NCBI GenBank assembly: GCA_036397635.1
Contig: DASWIP010000039.1
Coordinates: 1-49,441, forward strand
Direction: 5' to 3'
Length of the DNA: 49,441 bases
Source of the DNA: DASWIP01 sp036397635
GTDB taxonomy: Bacteria > Actinomycetota > AC-67
The translations under genes were made by a program, and so were the position numbers. Each line of letters begins with the position of its first letter. The first letter of the stretch is position 1. Positions 33,310 to 39,855 of this stretch are shown piece after piece. Under the pieces are notes generated by a model. The model saw only the letters and a list, made by a program, of their open reading frames with translations, was not told the DNA's origin and did no database searches.

Positions 33310-33905
33310 GCGAAGAGCGCCCGGACGAGATGGCTGAGGCTACCGATGCCGGAGTCGCGGACGTCGAGGCCCTGGACGTCGAGGCCCCGGACGTCCAGTC
33401 CGGCGGGGCGGAGGCCGAAGCTGAGTCCGACGACGACGCGGGCGAGGGCGAGCTGCTCGACGACCAGGCGGACATCGCGGAGGATTTCCTGAACGGGCTG
33501 CTCGACGTGCTGGACATGGACGGCGAGGCCGAGGCAGACTTCGACGGCGACGTGATCGCGGTCGAGGTGACCGGGCCGGACCTGGCCATCCTCATCGGCC
33601 GGTACGGGGCGACGCTCGAATCGCTTCAGGAGCTGACGAGGGCGGCCGTGCAACACGCGACGTCGGCGCACGCACTGTTGACCCTGGATATCGGCGGGTA
33701 TCGGCAGCGTCAGCGGGAGCGACTCGAAGCCCAGGCGCGGGAGGCGGCCGAGCAGGTCCGGACCACTCGCCAGCCCCTCCTCCTGGAGCCGATGAGCTCG
33801 TTCGAGCGCAAGATGATCCACGACGCGCTGCATGACGCCGAGGGCGTGAGGACCGAGAGCGAGGGCGAAGAGCCCGAGCGGTACGTCGTGGTCCGCCCGG
33901 ACTGA
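33306..33905 (+). CDS. jag: RNA-binding protein Jag/KhpB (KH-R3H)
   Basis: A 199-aa protein. The first ~55 residues are acidic and low-complexity (Asp, Glu, Ala, Val). Then comes a KH domain with GRYGATLESLQ (about 98-108) and an R3H domain with SSFERKMIHDALHD (about 163-176). The jag family partners with KhpA in RNA binding and affects cell division in Gram-positives. The ATG overlaps the yidC stop. Confidence 0.92.
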   Translation: MSEERPDEMAEATDAGVADVEALDVEAPDVQSGGAEAEAESDDDAGEGELLDDQADIAEDFLNGLLDVLDMDGEAEADFDGDVIAVEVTGPDLAILIGRYGATLESLQELTRAAVQHATSAHALLTLDIGGYRQRQRERLEAQAREAAEQVRTTRQPLLLEPMSSFERKMIHDALHDAEGVRTESEGEEPERYVVVRPD

Positions 33906-33921
33906 CCCCCGCACCTCCATC

Positions 33922-33937
33922 GGCGGGACCACCCGCC
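33922..33937 (+). terminator. Hairpin after jag
   Basis: The stem GGCGGG/CCCGCC with loop ACCA lies 17 bp after the jag stop. No T-tract; it probably ends the rpmH-jag operon before the parS-like site. Confidence 0.4.
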
Positions 33938-33944
33938 CACGTAG

Positions 33945-33964
33945 CATGTTTCTTGCGAAACATG
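33945..33964. other. parS-like centromere site
   Basis: The perfect arms CATGTTTC and GAAACATG flank TTGC. The inner 16 bp match the ParB site TGTTTCACGTGAAACA at 13 of 16 positions; all differences are in the central four bases. It overlaps the rsmG start codon and lies 0.6 kb before parA and 3 kb from the dnaA-side origin. Confidence 0.75.
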
Positions 33965-34579
33965 AGCGACGAGCAGCTCGCCACGGTCGCCCGCATCCTG
34001 CGGGAACTCCGGCTCCCCCAGACTCTCCTTTCCTTGCTACTGGCCCACGCTGAAGCGGTGCGAGCAGACGCCGACCGTCTCGGACTGGTGGCGAGCCGCG
34101 ACCAGGGGTCCGTCCTCAGCCGACACACGGCCGATTCCCTGCTGTTCGCCCTGGCAAGGGAGCCGGAGGACGGCGAGCAATGGGCCGACGTCGGCTCCGG
34201 CGCCGGGTTCCCGGGTCTCGTGCTGGCATGCTGCTACCCGGGCACGATCTTCACACTGGTGGAGCCACAGAGGCGCCGGGCGGCGTTCCTGGAGCTGCAG
34301 CGCGCCGGTCTCGGGCTCGAGAACGTCGAACTCGCCATCCAGCGCGCGGACGACCTCCCACCGGGCCGATTCGACGTCGTAGTTGCTCGGGCGCTCGCGG
34401 AGCCGGCGCTCGCGATGGAGGCCATGCGGCGGTTGGCCAGGCCGGATGGCACCATCCTTGTAGCGGTCGGACCTCGAGCCAGTGTGCCTCCAGGCATCGA
34501 GGAGATCGACGTCTCGCGGGCCGGAGTTGACTCGCCGGGGCGCATCTTTATGATGACGCAGACCCCGGGGGGTGCCTGA
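33962..34579 (+). CDS. rsmG: 16S rRNA (guanine-N7) methyltransferase RsmG (GidB)
   Basis: A 205-aa Rossmann-fold methyltransferase that makes m7G527 in 16S rRNA. The SAM motif ADVGSGAGFPGL and later VVARALAEPA match the family. ATG 33962 lies inside the parS-like palindrome, with no Shine-Dalgarno sequence; TTG 33953 three codons upstream is the alternative. TAGCAT at 33942-33947 could be its -10. The stop codon abuts the parA ATG. Confidence 0.93.
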   Translation: MSDEQLATVARILRELRLPQTLLSLLLAHAEAVRADADRLGLVASRDQGSVLSRHTADSLLFALAREPEDGEQWADVGSGAGFPGLVLACCYPGTIFTLVEPQRRRAAFLELQRAGLGLENVELAIQRADDLPPGRFDVVVARALAEPALAMEAMRRLARPDGTILVAVGPRASVPPGIEEIDVSRAGVDSPGRIFMMTQTPGGA

Positions 34580-35488
34580 ATGAGCCTCGATCGACCCGCG
34601 ACACCCTTCTTCCCTTCCAGACCTCTCCTGAACCGGGAGATTCTACCAGGGCAAGCATTGGAAACTTCCTCCTTCTCTGGGGGAATCAGGAAGGCGCTTA
34701 CCCTCTCGATCGTGAACCAGAAGGGTGGCGTCGGCAAGACCACGACTGCGGTGAACCTGGGGGCGTGTCTCGCCGAGGCCGGTGCGCGCGTCCTGCTCGT
34801 CGACCTGGATCCGCAAGGCAATGCCAGCACGGGCGTCGGCGTGGATCGGGGGTCTGTCAAGGTCGGGACCTACGAGGTCCTGGGCGGGCTCGCGCCGGAG
34901 GAGGGCATAATCCCCGCCGAGATCGACGGGCTCCACGTGCTTCCATCCACGATCGATCTGGCCGGCGCGGAGATCGAGCTGGTGAGCGCCTTCGCGCGCG
35001 AGAGCAAGCTTCGTCAGGTACTGCGCCCCGCGCTCGCATCCTACGACTTCGTCCTGGTGGATTCCCCCCCCTCGCTCGGGCTGCTGACGATCAACGCGCT
35101 CACGGCGGCGGACAAAGTGCTGGTCCCGATCCAGTGCGAGTACTACGCGCTCGAGGGCGTCGGCCAGCTCGCGCGAACCCTTGATCTGGTGCGCGACGGG
35201 CTGAATCCGCGGCTGCAGCTCGGCGGCGTCGTGCTGACCATGTTCGACGCGCGCACCAAGCTCTCCGAGCAGGTCGTGGCCGAGGTCCGCCGCCACTTCG
35301 GCGCGGCGGTGTTCCGCAGCGTGATCCCGCGCAGCGTCCGGCTGTCGGAATCGCCGGGCTACGGGAAACCGATCATCTTGTACGACCCGGTCTCGCGCGC
35401 GGCTACGGCGTATCGGGATCTCGCGGCAGAGGTGCTGGAGCGATGGGGCGCCGGCGTCGAGGTGCGCGCAGGAGGAGGACGTCCATGA
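34580..35488 (+). CDS. parA: Chromosome partition ATPase ParA (Soj)
   Basis: A deviant Walker A ATPase of the chromosome segregation system: NQKGGVGKTTTAVNL, then VDLDPQGNAS and DSPPSLGLLT. As drawn it starts at the ATG abutting rsmG and has about 40 residues before the usual start of the family; that stretch has atypical codon use, so a downstream start such as TTG 34658 (AGGG upstream) is plausible. It overlaps parB by 4 bp (ATGA). Confidence 0.95.
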   Translation: MSLDRPATPFFPSRPLLNREILPGQALETSSFSGGIRKALTLSIVNQKGGVGKTTTAVNLGACLAEAGARVLLVDLDPQGNASTGVGVDRGSVKVGTYEVLGGLAPEEGIIPAEIDGLHVLPSTIDLAGAEIELVSAFARESKLRQVLRPALASYDFVLVDSPPSLGLLTINALTAADKVLVPIQCEYYALEGVGQLARTLDLVRDGLNPRLQLGGVVLTMFDARTKLSEQVVAEVRRHFGAAVFRSVIPRSVRLSESPGYGKPIILYDPVSRAATAYRDLAAEVLERWGAGVEVRAGGGRP

Positions 35489-36366
35489 GCCAACCACGAG
35501 GAGGTCTGGGGCGCGGTCTTTCGGCGTTGCTCCCGGCGGATCGCCCGGCGAGTGAGGGGCCGGCGCTGCGGCTCGTCGATGTCGAGGCCATCCGTCCGAA
35601 CCCGCGCCAGCCGCGTGCCGGCATCGATCAGGACGGGCTCGCCGAGTTGGCCGCGTCGATCCGGTCGGTCGGTGTGTTGCAGCCGATCCTCGTCCGGCCC
35701 GTCGACGACGGGTACGAGCTGATCGCGGGCGAGCGCAGGTGGCGTGCGTCGATGCTCGCCGGCCTGGAGCGCCTTCCCGCGATCGTGCGCAGCAGCGGTG
35801 ACGAGGACATGCTGCGCGACGCCCTGATCGAGAACCTCCAGCGGGAGGACCTGAACCCGCTCGAAGAGGCTGCCGCATTCCGGCAGCTGGTCGATGATCT
35901 GGGCGCCACGCACGAGGAGATCGCCCAACGCGTCGGTCGCAGCCGCGCGGCGGTGACCAACGCATTGCGGCTGCTCGCGCTCGCGCCCGAGGTCCAGCAA
36001 CGGATCGCCGGCGGGTCTCTCTCTGCCGCGCACGGGCGGGCGATCGCGGCGCTCGCCGACCCGGGGGCCCAAGCGCGCGCCGCGATGCGCGCGGTCGCCG
36101 AGGGGCTGAGCGCGCGCCAGACCGAGGACATGGTGCGGCAGATGGCAGGGATGGGTGACGCGGTGCTCGCTGCGCGCGCGGCCGCCACGCGCGCTGCTCG
36201 CCCGGATCGTCCGGCGGGATACCTGGAGGCGGAAGTGATCCTCTCGGATATCCTGAGTTCCCGCGTCAAGATCGAAGGCGGCCCCCGGCGCGGGCGCGTC
36301 GTGATCGAGTTCGCCGGGGGCGAAGACCTGAGCAGGATCGTCGAGCTCATCCAAGGCAAGGAGTGA
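35485..36366 (+). CDS. parB: Chromosome partition protein ParB (Spo0J)
   Basis: A 293-aa CTP-dependent DNA clamp that loads at parS. It starts SQPRGGLGRGLSALLPA, has the CTP-binding box GERRWRAS, ENLQREDLNPLEEA, and a helix-turn-helix (THEEIAQRVGRSRAAVTNALR). The C-terminal dimerisation region ends IVELIQGKE. GGAGGAGGA precedes the ATG, which overlaps the parA stop. A parS-like site lies 1.5 kb upstream. Confidence 0.96.
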   Translation: MSQPRGGLGRGLSALLPADRPASEGPALRLVDVEAIRPNPRQPRAGIDQDGLAELAASIRSVGVLQPILVRPVDDGYELIAGERRWRASMLAGLERLPAIVRSSGDEDMLRDALIENLQREDLNPLEEAAAFRQLVDDLGATHEEIAQRVGRSRAAVTNALRLLALAPEVQQRIAGGSLSAAHGRAIAALADPGAQARAAMRAVAEGLSARQTEDMVRQMAGMGDAVLAARAAATRAARPDRPAGYLEAEVILSDILSSRVKIEGGPRRGRVVIEFAGGEDLSRIVELIQGKE

Positions 36367-37538
36367 GAGTGGAGTTCCGCCGCATCGAGCGCCTTCCCCC
36401 ATACGTGCTCAGCGTCGTCACCGATGCCAAAGCCGAAGCCCGCCGGCGTGGCGAGGACATCATCGATCTCGGGATGGGGAACCCCGATCTGCCCTCGCCC
36501 CAGATCGTCGTGGACAAGCTCGCCGAAGCGGCCCAGAATCCGCGGAATCATCGGTACTCGACCTCGCGCGGGATCCCGAAGCTCCGCAAGGCGATCGTGG
36601 ATTGGTACGACCGTCGCTACGGCGTGAGCCTGGACGCCGAGACCGAAGCGATGAGCACGATGGGCGCCAAAGAAGCCATCAGCCACATGGCCTGGACGCT
36701 GGTGGCGCCCGGCGACACGTGTTTGGTGCCCGAGCCGACCTATCCGATCCACACCTTCTCCGTCGCGCTCGCCGGCGCCGACGTTCGCTCCGTCCCGCTG
36801 GGCGAAGGGCACGACTTCTGGGCGAACCTGCTCGAGGCCTACGAGAGCACCTGGCCGCGGCCGCGCGTGATCATCACCAGCTTCCCGCACAACCCGACGA
36901 CCCAGTGCGTCGAGATCGACTTCTTCGAGCAGCTCGTCGCCTTCGCCCGCGAGCACGAGCTGTGGGTGATCCACGACTTCGCCTACGCCGACCTTTGTTT
37001 CGACGACTACCAGGCGCCCAGCTTCCTCCAGGTGCCGGGCGCGAAGGACGTCGGCATCGAGATCTTCTCGATGTCGAAGTCGTTCTCGATGGCGGGATGG
37101 CGTATCGCGTTCGTGGTCGGCAACGCCGAGATGATCCAGGCCCTCACGCGCCTGAAGAGCTACCTGGACTATGGAGTGTTCCAGCCGATCCAGATCGCCT
37201 CGATCATCGCGCTGAACGAATCCGAAGCAGAGACCAAGGTGTATCGCGACATCTACCGCGCGCGCCGCGACGTGCTGATCGAAGGCCTCGGACGCGCCGG
37301 GTGGGACGTGCCGCCTCCGAAGGCGACCATGTTCGTCTGGGCGAAGATCCCCGAGCAGTACCGCGAGATGGGCTCGCTGGAGTTCTCGAAGTTCCTGCTG
37401 CGCGAGGGCAAGGTCGCGGTCTCACCGGGGATCGGATTCGGTCGCGCCGGTGACGAGCACGTGCGCTTCGCCTTGGTCGAGAACGAACACCGCATCCGCC
37501 AGGCGACGCGGGGCATCCGCAAGGCACTCGACACATGA
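36363..37538 (+). CDS. alaC: AlaC-like pyridoxal-phosphate aminotransferase
   Basis: A 391-aa class I/II aminotransferase strongly resembling E. coli AlaC: RLPPYV near the start, then RRGEDIIDLGMGNPD, YSTSRGIPKLRKAI, and SMSKSFSMAGWR with PLP lysine Lys239. The C-terminus has VSPGIGFG and RFALVENEHRIRQA. AlaC makes alanine from pyruvate and glutamate; that reaction is the best guess here. The GTG overlaps the parB stop. Confidence 0.9.
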   Translation: MRVEFRRIERLPPYVLSVVTDAKAEARRRGEDIIDLGMGNPDLPSPQIVVDKLAEAAQNPRNHRYSTSRGIPKLRKAIVDWYDRRYGVSLDAETEAMSTMGAKEAISHMAWTLVAPGDTCLVPEPTYPIHTFSVALAGADVRSVPLGEGHDFWANLLEAYESTWPRPRVIITSFPHNPTTQCVEIDFFEQLVAFAREHELWVIHDFAYADLCFDDYQAPSFLQVPGAKDVGIEIFSMSKSFSMAGWRIAFVVGNAEMIQALTRLKSYLDYGVFQPIQIASIIALNESEAETKVYRDIYRARRDVLIEGLGRAGWDVPPPKATMFVWAKIPEQYREMGSLEFSKFLLREGKVAVSPGIGFGRAGDEHVRFALVENEHRIRQATRGIRKALDT

Positions 37539-37678
37539 CGGTGGCGACCGAAGCGGCACGCGCGCGCCGAGCGCCGCATCCCGGATCCGAGGTGCGCCGC
37601 GCCCTGATCGCGACTGCGCTGGGCGTAGGCCTGGGTGCGCTGGTTGCCCTGTTCTCGCAGCGCGAGGGAAGGCGCTGA
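37535..37678 (+). CDS. 47-aa membrane peptide
   Basis: A short frame whose ATG overlaps the aminotransferase stop (ATGA). The product starts with a basic, Ala/Arg-rich segment and has one hydrophobic helix (ALIATALGVGLGALVALF) ending SQREGRR. Unknown function. Translational coupling and a credible membrane helix are the only support. Confidence 0.5.
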   Translation: MTVATEAARARRAPHPGSEVRRALIATALGVGLGALVALFSQREGRR

Positions 37679-37688
37679 CGGAGCGTCG

Positions 37689-38315
37689 ATGGGGCGAGAG
37701 ATCCGCGATCTCACGCACACCAACATCGACGACTTGCCGCGCCCGTGCAGGGGCTGCGTGTTCTGGGAATACGCGCCCGCGGACCGCGCGCTGACGCTCG
37801 GCGAGCACTCGGCGGACTTCGAGAAGGAAGCCTGGGCCTCGGAGGTCTCGCTGGTCCATGGATCGTGCGGCAAGGTCGCCTACGTGGACGGACGACCGGC
37901 GGGGTTCGCGTTGTACGGCGCGCAGGAGATGTTCCACGGGGCCGAGGTTTTCCCGTTGCGCATCTCGAAGGACGCGCTCTTCCTCGCGACGCTGCGCATC
38001 GACGACGGGTACACGGGTTCGGGCGTGGGCAAGGCGCTGATGCATGCCGTCCTCAAGGATGCGAAGGCGCGAGGGAAGCGCGCGGTCGAGGCCTACGGTG
38101 ACCGGCGCTGGGAGCATCCCGCCTGCATCATCGCGGCCGGGTTCCTCGAAGCGGTCGGCTTCAGGGTCAAGCGTGATCACCCTCGCTTCCCGCTGTACCG
38201 CCTGGACATCGGATCGATCGCCAAGATGACCGAGAACGTCGAGGCCGCCGTCGAGAAGTTCCTCGAGACGCTCTTCGCCCCGGAGCCCGCTGTGGAGCAG
38301 CGGGGCCGCGCCTAG
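37689..38315 (+). CDS. GNAT-family N-acetyltransferase
   Basis: A 208-aa protein. The N-terminus has RPCRGCVFWE, a Cys motif typical of an actinobacterial GNAT subfamily; the acetyl-CoA loop appears as DDGYTGSGVGKALMHAVL. The substrate is unknown. ATG 37689 has GGAG 5 bases upstream. Its stop shares CTAG with the stop of convergent cwlM. Confidence 0.8.
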   Translation: MGREIRDLTHTNIDDLPRPCRGCVFWEYAPADRALTLGEHSADFEKEAWASEVSLVHGSCGKVAYVDGRPAGFALYGAQEMFHGAEVFPLRISKDALFLATLRIDDGYTGSGVGKALMHAVLKDAKARGKRAVEAYGDRRWEHPACIIAAGFLEAVGFRVKRDHPRFPLYRLDIGSIAKMTENVEAAVEKFLETLFAPEPAVEQRGRA

Positions 38316-39382
38316 ACCGGCGCCGGATCGCGCGCGAACCGGGCGATGCCGGCGGCGATAGCGATGGCGAGTTGCTCGATGAACGATGGAGCCGCGAGCA
38401 GCTTCTCCTCATCCGGGTTGGTGAGGTAACCGGTCTCGAGCACGACCGCCGGCATTCGCGTCTCGCGCAGCACCGGGAAGGTCTTCGGGTGGGCGCGCCC
38501 GTCGGTCAGCCCGAGGGCGCATACCTCGGTCAGGATCGACTCCGCGAGCAGCGCTCCGGCCTCGGACCGGAAGCGTTTGTGGCCGAAGTAGTACGCGGAT
38601 GCGCCGGCTCCGCCGTCGCCGCCACCGAGGTGCAGGCTGACGAACAGGTCCGCTTCGAGCGCGTTCGCGAGGGACGCGCGCGCGGCATCCTGGGGGCCGC
38701 CATGCGCGCGTCGGGTCAGGAACGTCTGCGCCCCCGACACCCCGAGCGCTGCTTCGAGCCGGTTGGCGATCACGAAGCAGGCGTCGGCCTCGCGCGTTCC
38801 GGCCGGGCCGATGAAGCCGGGGTCGTCTCCTCCGTGCCCCGGATCGATCACGATACGAAGCCCTGCGATCGTCCCTGGACGCGAGCGCAGTGCTTCGAGC
38901 TGCCGCACCCGTCCGACCGAGGTGTCGCCGGCGATCGAGGGGAGGCCCCGGAGCCCACGCAAGGTCGCCTCTGCCACGATACCGTCGGGCTTGATGCCGT
39001 AGTTGCGCTGGAACTCCTCGAGTGCGGCCGCGGTTTGGGGGCCGAAGATGCCATCCGAGCGGCCGGTGTCGAAGCCGAGCGCGGCGAGGCGATCCTGCAG
39101 GTCCCTGACGTCGTCGCCTCGCATGTGCGGCGCGCGCAGGTACAGGATCCGGTCGCCGAGGTTCCAGGAGGCCTCAACCAGCTCGCGCCACGTATCCGGG
39201 CCGACCAGCCCGTCGACCAGCAAGCCGCGCTCCTGCTGGAAGCCGCGGATCGCCTCCTCTGTCGCGGGGCCGAATGCGCCTGCCCGCTCCTCGGAGGGCA
39301 GTCCGTGACCCAGCGCGCCGAGCCGGGCTTGGATATCGAGCACCTTCTCGCCGCGGTCACCCGGGCGAACGACCTCAGTCAT
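38312..39382 (-). CDS. cwlM: CwlM-like protein: two peptidoglycan-binding domains plus amidase_3
   Basis: A 356-aa protein with two PG_binding_1 domains (about 5-70 and 82-145) and an N-acetylmuramoyl-L-alanine amidase domain (about 174-352). The zinc and catalytic residues of the family are all present: His183 (DPGHGG), Glu199, His251 (SLHLGG) and Glu316 (ETGYLTNP). There is no signal peptide, as in mycobacterial CwlM, which stays cytoplasmic, is phosphorylated by PknB and stimulates MurA. Unlike that protein, this one ends right after the amidase domain (ARDPAPV), without the C-terminal phosphorylated tail. ATG 39382 follows AGGATT. Confidence 0.88.
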   Translation of the reverse strand: MTEVVRPGDRGEKVLDIQARLGALGHGLPSEERAGAFGPATEEAIRGFQQERGLLVDGLVGPDTWRELVEASWNLGDRILYLRAPHMRGDDVRDLQDRLAALGFDTGRSDGIFGPQTAAALEEFQRNYGIKPDGIVAEATLRGLRGLPSIAGDTSVGRVRQLEALRSRPGTIAGLRIVIDPGHGGDDPGFIGPAGTREADACFVIANRLEAALGVSGAQTFLTRRAHGGPQDAARASLANALEADLFVSLHLGGGDGGAGASAYYFGHKRFRSEAGALLAESILTEVCALGLTDGRAHPKTFPVLRETRMPAVVLETGYLTNPDEEKLLAAPSFIEQLAIAIAAGIARFARDPAPV

Positions 39383-39429
39383 ACGTGAATCCTGCGAGAC
39401 GGGGGCCGCGCGCGCCAGTCGGAGCGTCG

Positions 39430-39759
39430 TCAGGCGAGGTGAGACTCGATCTCGGAGAGGATCTGAGCCTTTCCGCGCGCGCCGACGATCCGGGCCTTCT
39501 CGATGCCGTCCACGAACAGCAGCATCGAGGGGATCGACAGGATCCCGTAGCGGCGCGCCGTCTCGGGGTTGTTGTCGACATCGAGCTTGCCCACCACGAG
39601 TGCGTCCTGCTTCTCGCCCGCGATCTCTTCGATGACCGGGGCGACCATGTGGCACGGGCCGCACCAGTCTGCCCAGAAATCGACCAAGACGGGCTTTTCG
39701 CTCTTCAGGACGTTCTGCTCGAAATCAGAGTCGGTGACGATGATGGTAGGGCCGGCCAT
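39430..39759 (-). CDS. trxA: Thioredoxin
   Basis: A 109-aa thioredoxin with the active site WCGPC (Cys33, Cys36), DFWADWCGPC context and the cis-Pro in LSIPSMLLF. It is 47 bp before cwlM on the same strand. Upstream lies a near-copy of the CsoR operator and a TAAGAT -10-like box, suggesting copper-linked control. Thioredoxin reductase is encoded 6 kb away. Confidence 0.95.
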   Translation of the reverse strand: MAGPTIIVTDSDFEQNVLKSEKPVLVDFWADWCGPCHMVAPVIEEIAGEKQDALVVGKLDVDNNPETARRYGILSIPSMLLFVDGIEKARIVGARGKAQILSEIESHLA

Positions 39760-39830
39760 TCGAGATCCTCCAGTTCGCTCTCGTCGTGAGGGAAGCCTAT
39801 CCAGATGCAGGGCTGCCCATCTTAACGCAA

Positions 39831-39845
39831 CACCCCCCAGGGGTA
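39831..39845 (-). promoter_or_regulatory. Second CsoR-type operator, upstream of trxA
   Basis: CACCCCCCAGGGGTA differs at one of 15 bases from the csoR operator. It sits 72-86 bp before the trxA ATG and just upstream of a minus-strand TAAGAT (-10-like), where bound repressor would block transcription of trxA. Confidence 0.65.
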
Positions 39846-39855
39846 TTCCGGCTCC

